NCBI GenBank assembly: GCA_050031985.1 | Contig: JBNAIG010000047.1 | Location: forward strand, 19,957 to 83,956 | Direction of reading: 5' to 3' | DNA length: 64,000 nt | Origin: SZUA-368 sp028533045 | GTDB lineage: Bacteria; Spirochaetota; Spirochaetia; DSM-2461 | Part shown: positions 1-9,732 of the stretch, piece by piece | Layout: every line of letters begins with the position of its first letter | How positions within the stretch are numbered: the stretch's first letter is position 1 | Made by a program: the position numbers and the translations under genes | The notes under the pieces: generated by a model | Database searches by the model: none | What the model saw: the letters and a program-made list of their open reading frames with translations, nothing else | Told to the model about the DNA's origin: nothing

Positions 1-387
1 GTCCAGAGTGCTTCCTATAATGAGGATTTCGGGGTTGTCCCGGCTCAGTGTTTGGGCGTATACGGTCCCGTTTCTTTGGATGCTCAGAATTACACCTGTA
101 ATCTGACATTGAATACTTTTGTGCCGCTGAATCCCAGAGAGGAAATTACCGTTCCTTATCTGGATGGCGGTACTCAAACTATGCAGACTCTTCTCAAAAC
201 AAGATCAGAGGTTGCTATTACGGGAAAGGGAACTGTCTTGTCTCAAATTGACTTCATAGACAAACAGGAAGGTGTTGTATATAATTCCTTTAGTCAATGT
301 GTCATAACGAGCAATAACGGAAACATAAGCCCCGGCTCTTACGTAACGGGAGCTATGAATCTATCTTGTATCGAAAGGACACTCTAA
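1..387 (+). CDS. Tail tube protein (partial, 5' end missing)
   Basis: The frame is open from the first base of the window, so the gene starts upstream. About 128 residues are visible. I assign it mainly by position: it lies directly before two small overlapping genes and a tape measure gene, where the tail tube normally sits in contractile phages. The visible protein is beta-rich, with alternating hydrophobic residues and motifs such as SFSQCVITSNN and SYVTGAMNLSCIER near the C-terminus, which suit a tube or sheath-associated subunit. It would polymerise as hexameric rings around the tape measure. I see no diagnostic motif, so another small virion protein is possible. Confidence 0.5.
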   Translation, partial: VQSASYNEDFGVVPAQCLGVYGPVSLDAQNYTCNLTLNTFVPLNPREEITVPYLDGGTQTMQTLLKTRSEVAITGKGTVLSQIDFIDKQEGVVYNSFSQCVITSNNGNISPGSYVTGAMNLSCIERTL

Positions 388-397
388 AGGAGAAAGA

Positions 398-772
398 ATG
401 TTCAAAGAAGATTCCCTGATTGTTCAAATGGCAAAGGGTAAGTACAAGGAAGAGATATTTCCTACCAAGTACGGAGAATTTATTTTTAAATATCCGTCTG
501 GTAGGGATTATATGCTGATCGAGAAAAAGAAAGCCGACTGGTTGGGTGGTCGTCGCATGGATCAGTTTAACGGTTTGTTTTTGCAGAGCCTCGATGTTGA
601 TGCTACCCTTTCCGTTGTTATTACGGCATATCCCGAGGGTTACCCTTCTGAATTCCGTGGTGACAATATTATTGACTTTCCCGATCAGGAGGTGAAGAAC
701 GCACTCTATAAAGCGTTCATTACGTTTTCGGGTGAAGAGCAAACAAGAATATCAGGAGAACATACAGAGTAG
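398..772 (+). CDS. Tail assembly chaperone (upstream part)
   Basis: This 124-residue protein follows a clear AAAGGAG site. It sits between the tail tube and the tape measure, the usual place of the G/GT-type tail chaperones that coat the tape measure while the tube polymerises. The next gene overlaps its last 41 bases in a different frame. The overlap is typical of chaperone pairs made by ribosomal frameshifting or translational coupling. No enzymatic motif is visible. The assignment rests on gene order and size rather than on sequence similarity that I can see. Confidence 0.5.
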   Translation: MFKEDSLIVQMAKGKYKEEIFPTKYGEFIFKYPSGRDYMLIEKKKADWLGGRRMDQFNGLFLQSLDVDATLSVVITAYPEGYPSEFRGDNIIDFPDQEVKNALYKAFITFSGEEQTRISGEHTE

Positions 773-1055
773 TGTAGATGAGCCTGGATGGGAAATGAAG
801 GTGAGAATGTGGTACATGAACCACTTTAAGCTCACCCCATTTGATGAACGCTATCAGGCGTTGCCCTTCGAATGGCTGGAATGGTCTTATGTAGACTTTA
901 TGAATACACCCGATCCGGCTAGACTGAGAGATTGTGTTGTAAAGGATAAAATGTCTGAACCAGATGATGATTTTAAAGATGAACTGGATAACAACACGAA
1001 TCTATCAGACGAAGATAAACAGAAAATATTTGATGCTATAAAAGCGAGAGGTTGA
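732..1055 (+). CDS. Tail assembly chaperone (downstream part)
   Basis: This 107-residue acidic protein, with a C-terminal run rich in Asp, Glu and Asn, overlaps the preceding gene. It could start at the GTG at 732. Its frame is open from about 696, so it could also be reached from the preceding gene by a +1 or -2 shift, giving a longer fusion product as in lambda gpGT or Mu. A -1 shift would not reach it. It ends one base before the tape measure start. The tryptophan-rich middle (EWLEWSYVDF) and acidic tail suit a chaperone that binds the tape measure. Confidence 0.45.
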   Translation: MKSKQEYQENIQSSVDEPGWEMKVRMWYMNHFKLTPFDERYQALPFEWLEWSYVDFMNTPDPARLRDCVVKDKMSEPDDDFKDELDNNTNLSDEDKQKIFDAIKARG

Positions 1056-1056
1056 G

Positions 1057-2796
1057 ATGGATACGAGCATAAAAATAGGATTGCAGGACAATGTTAGTGC
1101 TTCTGCTCGTAAAATCTCAGCCGAGCTTGAGGGAGTGGCCGGGAGTGCTGATAAAATAAGTCAGCAGTTAGACCCGGCCTACCTTGAAAGATACAACCAA
1201 GAGTTAGGTAAGATAGGGGAATCCTATACCCGACTTAATCAACAAGTAACCAATCAAAGAAATACACAACAACAAAATATCATGTCCTCCATGTCTGCCG
1301 TTGGTGGTGGAGTCGGACAAGGGATCGTTACAGCAGGAACGGGAGATTACGCCGGTGGTGCATTGGCCGGGGCAAAGGGTCTTAGTGGTCTTCTGTCTGG
1401 ACTTGGCCCCGTGGGGTTGGCCGCTTCTGCCGCCATCGGAATAGGGACTGTAGGTAGTGCGCTGTCGAAACAATACGAAGCTCGTTCTCCTTACGCTATG
1501 CGAATATCGGCGATTGAAAAGGGGTTCGGAGAAAGTATAGAGGCTAACACCGAAGCCCTACGTGAAGCCATGGCAACGACAGTAACGGCGGTATCTCGAT
1601 ATGGAAAGACTTTCGAAGAGGGAGCCGCCGCCCGTGAAGCTTACTTGAAATCCGGGGGAAGAGATTTTGTAGGGCAAAGTGAAGCGGCAAAGTATTCTAC
1701 CTATTATTCCGCAGATATGGGGTCGTTAGCTCAGTTTGAAGGTATGGCTGGAAGATACGGCCAAGGTCGGGCGTTAGACGTTACACGGGCCTCTATGACA
1801 GCGCAAGGATTAGAAGGTTGGGCCTTTGAAGAGGTTATGGGCGGTTTGTCCAGTATATTTCAGTCTATGCTTTCCAGCGGAGTTGTAGGGAATATTTCTC
1901 AAATTGGCGCAACTCAGGCTTATTTTGCCGGGGCCGGTCCGACTTTTCAAGGTGCTTTGGGAGCGCAAAGAGTTCAACAAATGAATCAAGCCGTTTACGG
2001 GGCGGCAGATTTAGGAAGCCAAGAAGATATATTTATGTATCGGGCCGCTTCCAGAATGGCAAAAGGCGACTTAACCCAAACCAGGCTACTAATGCAGGGA
2101 GGGATGACGCCCGAACTTTTCCAGAATATTATCAGTGAATACCAAGGGGCCGGATACGACGAATATCAAATGGCCCGTATGCTGGAAAAATCCATGGGGG
2201 TTTCTTTTGCCGAAGCAAGAAGTTTAATGGGATTAGGTGATCCCAACTTAAAAGAAGCCTACTGGAATAAAATCAGTGGGGAAATAGCCGATCCCACAAC
2301 TAATGAAACCTTGCTTATTCAAGTAGAAGAAACGATACGACAAGCACTAGCTGGCGAAATGGGAGCTGGTGCCATGGATGCCAAACTAAAAGCACTCGGG
2401 GTCGGGACTGACATTATAGACTATGTGCAAAAAGCTATGTCCGGTGAAACTATGAGCCAAGCGTATACCGAAACTATGGAGGTAAATAACCTTGTTCTCA
2501 AGGATGCTCTAGGGGCTGATTTATACGGAACCAGAGAAGCTTCTATGTCTACCATGTCAGGATACAAAGAGGTAATGACGGCCATAGAAGAAGCAAGGAT
2601 GCACGGCGTTTCCAATGAAGAAATCATGGGAATTGAAAGCATGATAACACGGGCGAAAGGATATACGTCTCCTAAAGGCATGGCTTTCTCAGAAGAGGAA
2701 ACAAGCGATATAGTAGGTGCTATCACCGCCCTTATGGATGCTGTAGAAAAACAAACAGAAGCAATAAAAGAACCTTCTATAATGGTGACTGAATGA
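1057..2796 (+). CDS. Tail length tape measure protein
   Basis: The protein has 579 residues and is the longest gene of the early tail block. Residues 1-75 look helical and coiled. Residues about 80-140 form a glycine- and alanine-rich hydrophobic stretch (for example GLSGLLSGLGPVGLAASA), the typical membrane-active part of tape measure proteins. The rest is mostly helical, with many Met, Ala and Glu residues. At 579 residues it is short for a contractile phage and predicts a short tail. It overlaps the next gene by 4 bases (ATGA). During assembly it sets tail length, and at infection it is ejected into the cell envelope. Confidence 0.75.
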   Translation: MDTSIKIGLQDNVSASARKISAELEGVAGSADKISQQLDPAYLERYNQELGKIGESYTRLNQQVTNQRNTQQQNIMSSMSAVGGGVGQGIVTAGTGDYAGGALAGAKGLSGLLSGLGPVGLAASAAIGIGTVGSALSKQYEARSPYAMRISAIEKGFGESIEANTEALREAMATTVTAVSRYGKTFEEGAAAREAYLKSGGRDFVGQSEAAKYSTYYSADMGSLAQFEGMAGRYGQGRALDVTRASMTAQGLEGWAFEEVMGGLSSIFQSMLSSGVVGNISQIGATQAYFAGAGPTFQGALGAQRVQQMNQAVYGAADLGSQEDIFMYRAASRMAKGDLTQTRLLMQGGMTPELFQNIISEYQGAGYDEYQMARMLEKSMGVSFAEARSLMGLGDPNLKEAYWNKISGEIADPTTNETLLIQVEETIRQALAGEMGAGAMDAKLKALGVGTDIIDYVQKAMSGETMSQAYTETMEVNNLVLKDALGADLYGTREASMSTMSGYKEVMTAIEEARMHGVSNEEIMGIESMITRAKGYTSPKGMAFSEEETSDIVGAITALMDAVEKQTEAIKEPSIMVTE

Positions 2797-4253
2797 GTGT
2801 ATATAATAGAAGGCCCGAGTGGACAATAGTAATAAAAAGACCAGATTATACCTCAGAATCAATTTCCTACAAAGAAGTTCCCGAATGGTCGACGAACGCT
2901 CAAAGTAAACCTATGAGTGTATTATTTGTAGATTCAAAGGAAAGAGAATCTACTAATGCCTATACAGACTTAATAGGATATGAGTATAAGAACTCATTAA
3001 GTGATCCTTCCGGTGGGTTTAGCCTTACTTTGGTTCCACGGGAAGATAAAAACAAAAAAACCTGGAAAGATAAAATAGATAAGAGAGATATTGTATTTAT
3101 CTATGAATTCCGAAAATTAAGATACATGGGTTTTGTAACCGGGACGACTTATTCCATGGCGTTCAACAACGGGAAACCCAACCGATCAATTACTATATCT
3201 GGAATTTCGTTGGGTGGGATATTAGAAAGCTACAACCTTCCTATGAATGTATATTTACTTAATACCGCTGATTCTTTGGCTACCTTTGCAAATGATGAAT
3301 TTGTAAATACAATCAATTCTTCATTCAGTGAGGGAGACGATGTAAATAGCGCACTGGATTTAATCAGAGAAAAATTCCTGTCAGTAAGCTTCGCCGGACA
3401 ATCAAGCGGCATGAGTCCTATTTTTAATAAATATTTCACCACCGATGCCGGGGAGTTACAATACAAATATCCTATAGCCTTGCGGCCTTTTCAAATAGAC
3501 ACAAATAATTTATGGCAAATATATCAATCCATGTTCCCGAAGCCAGTATATGAAACTTTTGGAATATACGAGAATGGTGTATATAACCTTAAAATACGAG
3601 AAGTGCCTTTTGATAAGGCAGATTGGGACGATTTAAAGTCAAACAAACTTGATCCGGCCACGTTAATCAGTCAGAGTTTTTCTGACTCGGACGATGAATT
3701 ATATACCCATTATTTTTCTGGTATGCCCCTTTCTCCATTGGGAAGAAATGAAATGTACGGGAATCAATACTTAGAAAGCGTGACGGTTTTTGATGATGAA
3801 AAATTCCCACAATATGGATATAGGTCACTAGAGGCTACGTTTCCTTTCTGTGATGCTACCCAAATAGATCAAAGTAGCGTCTTAGAATTTTTAAAAGACA
3901 ACTCTATTCGATTGTATGATTGGTATAGAAATAATAGTGATTTCCAGTCGGGAAAACTCACCGTTCATACTTTGCCCGATGATGACAATGATTTGCCGCA
4001 GGTAGGGGAAAAATTATCCTACATGAAGGGATCAGCCGGAGAAATACAGTTTTATATAGAAGAAATTACCAGAAAAATGTCAGTTCCTGGAAGTATGACA
4101 ACCTCTTATTCTTTAACAAGAGGATATGAGTACGGGAAAAATCTTATTACAAAAGATGGATATGGATTTTATTCAGCACAGGTCCAGAAAATCAGTGTAA
4201 CAGGCCTGAGATTCAAGCAGACAGAACAAAATAAATTTGTGAGTGGAACATGA
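2793..4253 (+). CDS. Baseplate hub protein (gp27/XkdQ-like)
   Basis: This 486-residue protein sits between the tape measure and the spike gene and is joined to both by ATGA overlaps. Its order, length and beta-rich pattern fit the tail hub that links tube to spike (gpD of P2, gp27 of T4, XkdQ of PBSX). Features include an N-terminal segment with VFIYEFRKLRYMGFVTG, typical of the first hub barrel, and a C-terminal part ending near LTRGYEYGKNLITKDGYGFY. No catalytic residues are expected. The call is by gene order and fold-like pattern, so the exact subfamily is uncertain. Confidence 0.6.
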   Translation: MSVYNRRPEWTIVIKRPDYTSESISYKEVPEWSTNAQSKPMSVLFVDSKERESTNAYTDLIGYEYKNSLSDPSGGFSLTLVPREDKNKKTWKDKIDKRDIVFIYEFRKLRYMGFVTGTTYSMAFNNGKPNRSITISGISLGGILESYNLPMNVYLLNTADSLATFANDEFVNTINSSFSEGDDVNSALDLIREKFLSVSFAGQSSGMSPIFNKYFTTDAGELQYKYPIALRPFQIDTNNLWQIYQSMFPKPVYETFGIYENGVYNLKIREVPFDKADWDDLKSNKLDPATLISQSFSDSDDELYTHYFSGMPLSPLGRNEMYGNQYLESVTVFDDEKFPQYGYRSLEATFPFCDATQIDQSSVLEFLKDNSIRLYDWYRNNSDFQSGKLTVHTLPDDDNDLPQVGEKLSYMKGSAGEIQFYIEEITRKMSVPGSMTTSYSLTRGYEYGKNLITKDGYGFYSAQVQKISVTGLRFKQTEQNKFVSGT

Positions 4254-4960
4254 AAAAAGTAGTAATCCAAGGAAAAGGCAAGCCTTTTAAGCAAAGCAAC
4301 AGTGTTTCCTCTTTGGAGAGTTCACAGTTATGTATAATGGCCGGAGAGGTCACAGAGAATAACGACGATGGGACTTGTAATGTCTTATTAAGAAACGGCT
4401 ATACCTCTAACAATATGAGGATTTTATCTACCATCTATCCGACAAAAGGGACGATTTACGGTGGAATTTCATACCCTCAAGTAGGGGCCTATGTAAACGT
4501 AATCTTCCCGAAAAACAATCTACAGTCTGGCTTTATTCTGCCGGGGCATTTAGATAATACCGATGATGATGTAAATAGTGAGCTTTTGTCAGGTGGAGAC
4601 AAAACAATCCTGCCGGGAGGGTGGGAATATTCCTACAACCAAGAAACGGGACAAGCCATATTTTCTAACGGGGATTTTTCCCTAGATGTTGACCCGGAGA
4701 ATGAAAACTTTTCTTTGACCGACTTCCAGGGAAATACTTTTGCCAATAATGGGGAAACGCTGGAAATCAACGGGACAACCGCAGTTGCGCGGGAGGGAGA
4801 CGGTACTACTTCTTCCGCTACTTATGATGCTGTGTTCTGGTCATGGGTAACTACTATTTCGGCGGCTGTAAACGCATTGTCTTCCGGGAGCGTCCCTACT
4901 GTCCCTTCAACATTGACCGGAGCGATTAGCGAAGGATCGGACAAAGTAAAGGTGGGTTGA
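4250..4960 (+). CDS. Baseplate spike protein (gpV/gp5-like)
   Basis: The protein has 236 residues. Residues about 30-100 resemble the OB-fold of spike proteins, with the stretch VLLRNGYTSNNMRIL, then GGISYPQVGAYVNVIFP and GFILPGHLDN. The following part has short beta repeats (FSNGDFSLDVDPENENFSL, FANNGETLEINGTTAV) like those of trimeric spike needles. The C-terminus is Ser/Thr/Gly rich. It would form the central membrane-piercing tip below the hub. It lies directly after the hub gene, and a 40-base gap follows before the next baseplate gene. Confidence 0.6.
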   Translation: MKKVVIQGKGKPFKQSNSVSSLESSQLCIMAGEVTENNDDGTCNVLLRNGYTSNNMRILSTIYPTKGTIYGGISYPQVGAYVNVIFPKNNLQSGFILPGHLDNTDDDVNSELLSGGDKTILPGGWEYSYNQETGQAIFSNGDFSLDVDPENENFSLTDFQGNTFANNGETLEINGTTAVAREGDGTTSSATYDAVFWSWVTTISAAVNALSSGSVPTVPSTLTGAISEGSDKVKVG

Positions 4961-5000
4961 AAAACCTATATATAACGTTTAATATATTCATGAGGTAAGC

Positions 5001-6689
5001 ATGGCAACGTATACAGGAACTCTTTACACAAGGAGTTGTTATTTTGAGATATATTCTAAGAACTCAGAAGGGACAGCCCAAACATTACAAGAGAGTTACG
5101 CTTTTACTATACCTCCTTCCAGTATATCAATAACACAAAAACAGCGCGTAACAGTAACAGAAACCCCCGGTGGAAACTTCGTTGATAATTACGGTATCGG
5201 AAACGCCACTATTGCTATCAACGGAGATACGGGAAACCAAGAATCCCGATTGACTATTTTAGGGGCCGGGAAAACAGCACAATACTTGACCGGACAAAAC
5301 GCATGGTTTGAATTCCAAAGAAGAATCCAGAGATATTCTGCTAAAAGCCAAGATTATATTATGTACTTTTATGATCTCACAAATAAGGCAAGTTCTGATA
5401 TATTTACCAATACTTCAAATTTTGGTGCATATTCGGAAGCCTGGGAAGTTGTACTGGATGATTCTTCTGTAAATCGGACTTCCAGTAAACCATTTCATTA
5501 CCCCTATAATATTACTCTTATAGGGGTCAGAAAATTAGGCGAATATAACCCGAGAGGAGCCAAGAATAAGCTAGGGTTTCTCAGTGATATTACAACCGCC
5601 ATTGATAACGCTACGGCATCCGTTGAGCTTTTAAAAGCGCGGGTAGAAACCTTTTTGTACAATGCTGGTTCCTATGTTGAAGATGCTTTAGGTATTTTTG
5701 ACTCTATCAGTAACTTCACAGAATCGATTGCCAGTTTTAGCACTTCCTTTGATGTTTATGTGGATCAGTTAAGCGGCATATTTTCAACAGCTATTTCTGA
5801 GACAGAAGATACTTTAACTTCTGGATTGCAGATAGTTTCTTTTCCGGTGGACGCTTTGGAGTCTGTTAAAGAAAACATCGACACGTTAGTAAGTGACACT
5901 AATGACATGCTCGATTCAGTCAGGGAGGCCGGAGACAGTGTTTTAGATAAATACGATTGGGACAACGATAACGATGATGCGTCTCAAATCTCTGAATATC
6001 TGGCCGATGTAGAGAAATATTACAATGAAATTGTTCTGTCAAAAAAACAAAGTGCCTCATATGACCCGGTTGGCGCGATTGCGATTGACGGTGTTGTTAC
6101 TTCTGTTTATGGTTACGAAACATATAATGTGAAAGAAAACACACGATTGGATAGATTGTCCAATGATATTTTCGGTGATCCCGACTTTAAAGATGTGATT
6201 TCTTCCGTTAATGGGCTATACGCCGACGACGAATTAACCGTAGGTGATGAAATATTAGTTCCTATCTTTGAACCAAAAACCCGATACGCTAATAATGCCG
6301 TTTACAACTCAGAATCTACCAATACGGAGTTATTGGGCCGTGACATCTATATAGACGACGATGGAATCATTCAAACACAAGGAAATGACTATTTAGTCAC
6401 TACCGGAGAAGAAACGATTCTACAGGCCGTACAACGCAAGTTGGCAGAAAAGAAAGGCCGACAGATTAGAGATACTTCCTATGGTATTTTACGGGAGATA
6501 GGAGAAGCCCTAGATGGTAATGCTCCGCTTTCTTTAATGAAAGTCGGACTGGAAGAAACCTTGATCCAAGATCCACGGATAACATCTGTTAATAATGTCG
6601 ATTTTTTCATAGATGGGGATGTGGTATATCAGGCTTTTGGGTTTGATACTATAACGAAGTCAGCAGTACAATATAAGGAAGTTCTGTAA
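5001..6689 (+). CDS. Baseplate protein with LysM and gp25-like domains
   Basis: The protein has 562 residues and appears to fuse parts that are often separate. Residues 1-190 are beta-rich and start like phage LysM-baseplate proteins (SYAFTIPPSSISITQKQR). Residues about 195-340 are helical and coiled. Residues about 374-422 look like a LysM fold (YNVKENTRLDRLSNDIFGD through GDEILVP). Residues about 440-562 resemble gp25/gpW baseplate wedge proteins (GRDIYIDDDG, EEETILQAV-like and DPRITSVNNVDF). LysM binds peptidoglycan and gp25 is part of the baseplate wedge, so this is probably an inner baseplate component. It overlaps the next gene by one base. Confidence 0.65.
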   Translation: MATYTGTLYTRSCYFEIYSKNSEGTAQTLQESYAFTIPPSSISITQKQRVTVTETPGGNFVDNYGIGNATIAINGDTGNQESRLTILGAGKTAQYLTGQNAWFEFQRRIQRYSAKSQDYIMYFYDLTNKASSDIFTNTSNFGAYSEAWEVVLDDSSVNRTSSKPFHYPYNITLIGVRKLGEYNPRGAKNKLGFLSDITTAIDNATASVELLKARVETFLYNAGSYVEDALGIFDSISNFTESIASFSTSFDVYVDQLSGIFSTAISETEDTLTSGLQIVSFPVDALESVKENIDTLVSDTNDMLDSVREAGDSVLDKYDWDNDNDDASQISEYLADVEKYYNEIVLSKKQSASYDPVGAIAIDGVVTSVYGYETYNVKENTRLDRLSNDIFGDPDFKDVISSVNGLYADDELTVGDEILVPIFEPKTRYANNAVYNSESTNTELLGRDIYIDDDGIIQTQGNDYLVTTGEETILQAVQRKLAEKKGRQIRDTSYGILREIGEALDGNAPLSLMKVGLEETLIQDPRITSVNNVDFFIDGDVVYQAFGFDTITKSAVQYKEVL

Positions 6690-7777
6690 TGGATATATTA
6701 ACACAAAATCAATTCTTTAATTACATGAAAGAATATTTTGTAGCGAACCAAGATAAGATTACCGACCTTAACGTAGGGTCTGGGATTTATACTCAGTTCA
6801 TGGCATTTGCCCGGCAACTCAATCAGGTTATGGTTAAGTGTTCCGGTGGGTTTAAGACTCAATTTGAACAGATACCCTATAAAGTGTTTGATTTTGAGCG
6901 TGAAAGTGAAACCTATGCTTCTGGAACTGTTGTCTTTAGCGCACAGACTGCTCCCGATGAAGATATTACCATATCAGCCGGAACAATAGTGAGTACCGAA
7001 TCCGGGCTTTTATATACCACTCAAGATGAAGTGTATATTCTATCCGGGGCAACGGATTCCGGGGCGGCTAACATTACTGCAAATGAGGCCGGTTCCGACT
7101 ATAACCAATTAGTAGGGACGGTTACAGTCATAAAGTCCTCTTTAACAGGGGTCAATTCGGTAACGAACAATTCCGCTATCACCGGGGGTACAGACGAAGA
7201 AACCAATACGACATGGTTTCAACGGTTCAAGAATTATATTCTAGGACTACAAGGTGGGAATTCCTATAGCATATTAACAGCGGCGTCTCAGGTTGATACA
7301 ATCCAGTCGGCAAACGTAGAGAACCATTTCCCCCCGGAAGATGATCTTTACAACTTTACTGTCTACGTGGATGATGGATCAGGAAGTGTGCCGGATTCTG
7401 TACTGGAAGAAGTTGATTTAGAGCTAAGAGGTGATGATACTTCTGATTACCCTGGATATGTTTGTGCCGGAATAAACTTTAGAGTCTTATCTGCCAGTCA
7501 GTACGCTATTGAGGTTGATTATACAGCAACCATTGATCCTATAGAAACAGACAGTTCAACAGCCGAATCGGATATAGAAGAGGCTATACAGAACTACATT
7601 GATAATCTATGGATTGGTGAAGACGTAATAAGGGCAGAGCTTTACCGATATATCATGAGTGTAACTGGGGTTACAGATTTATCGGCTTTGACACTAAATA
7701 GCACGACAGCAAACATAGAAACAGGTGATTCTCAGGTGGCAAGGACTTCAACCATTACAGGAACTATTGAAACATGA
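6689..7777 (+). CDS. Baseplate J-like wedge protein
   Basis: This 362-residue protein matches the baseplate J (gpJ/gp47) pattern: an N-terminal helical part, then GTVVFSAQTAPDEDITISAG and GLLYTTQDEVYILSG, then the conserved GTDEETNTTWFQRF block around residue 165, and a C-terminal strand-rich region with YPGYVCAGINF. In gp47-like proteins this forms the wedge core that opens when the tail contracts. Its position after the gp25-like gene and before the fibre genes is the classic W-J-I order. It overlaps the next gene by 4 bases. Confidence 0.85.
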   Translation: MDILTQNQFFNYMKEYFVANQDKITDLNVGSGIYTQFMAFARQLNQVMVKCSGGFKTQFEQIPYKVFDFERESETYASGTVVFSAQTAPDEDITISAGTIVSTESGLLYTTQDEVYILSGATDSGAANITANEAGSDYNQLVGTVTVIKSSLTGVNSVTNNSAITGGTDEETNTTWFQRFKNYILGLQGGNSYSILTAASQVDTIQSANVENHFPPEDDLYNFTVYVDDGSGSVPDSVLEEVDLELRGDDTSDYPGYVCAGINFRVLSASQYAIEVDYTATIDPIETDSSTAESDIEEAIQNYIDNLWIGEDVIRAELYRYIMSVTGVTDLSALTLNSTTANIETGDSQVARTSTITGTIET

Positions 7778-9732
7778 GCCAGATAGAAGAAGTAAACGAA
7801 GTAATATTAAGTAAGATTCTCAAAACTGATTCATTTTATGAAGCATTGTGGGGTAAGGAAGACTTTACAGCTTCCAGCGAGATAACAACTCCTAACGACT
7901 ATAAATGTGGGGCGTTTTGTAACGCTTTGGAATATATTTATGAGTATGTTAGACAGTTGACAAGTTATGATTTGGATGAACTGGACGCCCCTTACTTAGA
8001 TGTTGTTGTGTATTTTTTTACTGAATTAAAAAGGTACCCAAATGAGAGTAACGAATGGCTTCTAAACAGAATGAAATCATTATTGGTAAGGAAGGGTGAT
8101 TTTCAATCAGAGCGTTGGGGTACGCCTTGGGATATCAAGAATGTTTTTAGTTATTATGTGGATAGGGATGATTTGTATTATATACCAAACTCTATATTGA
8201 CCGATGAAATTGTGAATGGAGATTTTGAATCAGAAATAGGTACGGAGTGGACATTGACGCCTACTGGCGATAGAATTGGCTTTGGAGCGTTTACCGGTAG
8301 TTATGTTTTGCCTCTTCGTGAGCCGAGAGTTGTTTTGTCTGATTCGTATTACGGAGATTTAGGCAACGACATAAGAATTATGACATTTTTGACAGATACA
8401 TTAGCTGTGGGAATTGATTATGATTTAGGGTGTATTTATGCTTATACATATTCTGATACAATTGGCTGGACCGCTACAGGTAATGGATATAATGTCTCTA
8501 ATGAGTTTAAAACCAAAAACAATCTTCCTATTGTAAAAATGGATGATTCTACAATAGCTTATGCCAGTAGAGGTGGTAGTAAGATGTTGGCTCTGAGTTT
8601 TGACGGAACCGATTGGACACAGGTAGGAAATGTACTTGATTTAAGTGATTCCGACTACATGCTTCCTGTGATACAGAAAATGGATGATTTACGATACGTT
8701 GTGCTTGATAAAAACAGAGATACTGTTTATGCATATGATTGGGATGGAACCGATTGGACACAGGTAGGAAACCCTATAACATCGTCATATTCTGATGGGT
8801 ATTTTTATGCCTCTTTTGCTGTTCTTAATACGTCAAGAATAGTGGTTATGGAAAAAGAATATGTTTCTGGTGCTTATTTAACAACATATGATTTTGACGG
8901 AACCGATTGGACACAGGTAGGAAACACACTTCTCGTGGAGGCTAACGGTCAACTTTTCATAAATATTGGGTTTCTTGAAGAAACAAAGATAGTATTTGAA
9001 CATACATACTATCAAGACGTGTCCAGCCTTGAGTCGTATATAAGTATATATTCTTTTGACGGGACTGATTGGAGCGAATATGGAGATCGTACATTTCTTT
9101 TGAATCGAATGTTGTTTATTCAAGAATATGGGGAACAATCAAAGTATATCAATATAGTAACAGACTACTATGTTGGGAAGTTAGATTATTCTCTGTATGA
9201 TATAAACTCTATAGCTCAAACTGTGGCAGTAGACTCAGGGACATACATCGTTCATGCTTTTGTGCAACCTACCTCTGATGAATATGAGTTGTTTGACATT
9301 ATTATCCAACGTGACTCAGATAGTTATTATTGGGATATGGAAAACATGGAGTGGACTGATTCTCAACCAAGTAACACTCATACAGTGACAACTGACAACT
9401 GGTCACTTTATGAAGCATTTGTTGTTGTAGATGGAAGCTATAATATTACAATAACGTTTGATAGAATAAATAATTGTAGCATTGATAGAGTGGAATTCGG
9501 AGCCAAAGAATACCCTTGTTTTGAACTTTTAGCAATTAGTTCTGGAGCTACAAGTGAGTTTATGTCATTATTTGGTGATAGCACAGAATATGAAAATGCA
9601 TCTTTTTTAGATCAAGACTTCATGTTCTCTTCTTCAATTGCCAGTTATAGTGATAGTTATTATCAAGATTTATTAGACACAGTTAGCCCGGCTGGTGTTA
9701 AAGGAATATTTACTAAGGAGACAAGAACATGA
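7774..9732 (+). CDS. gpI-like tail protein with inserted beta-propeller-like repeats
   Basis: The protein has 652 residues. The first 140 are helical and occupy the gpI position after baseplate J. Residues about 145-185 begin a carbohydrate-binding jelly-roll-like segment (NGDFESEIGTEW, GAFTGSYVLPL). Residues about 190-480 then hold at least four blade-like repeats centred on FDGTDWTQVGN. After them the jelly roll seems to resume (SIAQTVAVDSGTYIVHAF). The C-terminus ends with SPAGVKGIFTKE. The likely role is to attach fibres and bind a receptor. The repeats are near-identical in DNA, which suggests recent duplication. The domain reading is inference from sequence pattern. Confidence 0.55.
   Translation: MSQIEEVNEVILSKILKTDSFYEALWGKEDFTASSEITTPNDYKCGAFCNALEYIYEYVRQLTSYDLDELDAPYLDVVVYFFTELKRYPNESNEWLLNRMKSLLVRKGDFQSERWGTPWDIKNVFSYYVDRDDLYYIPNSILTDEIVNGDFESEIGTEWTLTPTGDRIGFGAFTGSYVLPLREPRVVLSDSYYGDLGNDIRIMTFLTDTLAVGIDYDLGCIYAYTYSDTIGWTATGNGYNVSNEFKTKNNLPIVKMDDSTIAYASRGGSKMLALSFDGTDWTQVGNVLDLSDSDYMLPVIQKMDDLRYVVLDKNRDTVYAYDWDGTDWTQVGNPITSSYSDGYFYASFAVLNTSRIVVMEKEYVSGAYLTTYDFDGTDWTQVGNTLLVEANGQLFINIGFLEETKIVFEHTYYQDVSSLESYISIYSFDGTDWSEYGDRTFLLNRMLFIQEYGEQSKYINIVTDYYVGKLDYSLYDINSIAQTVAVDSGTYIVHAFVQPTSDEYELFDIIIQRDSDSYYWDMENMEWTDSQPSNTHTVTTDNWSLYEAFVVVDGSYNITITFDRINNCSIDRVEFGAKEYPCFELLAISSGATSEFMSLFGDSTEYENASFLDQDFMFSSSIASYSDSYYQDLLDTVSPAGVKGIFTKETRT
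8605..8924 (+). repeat. Three identical 26-bp copies inside propeller-like blades
   Basis: The same 26 bases, coding for GTDWTQVG and neighbours, occur at 8605-8630, 8746-8771 and 8899-8924. They are 141 and 153 bases apart, equal to blades of about 47 and 51 residues. A fourth, diverged copy lies near 9060. The exact DNA identity in a protein that otherwise varies between blades points to recent duplication or gene conversion. Confidence 0.8.
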
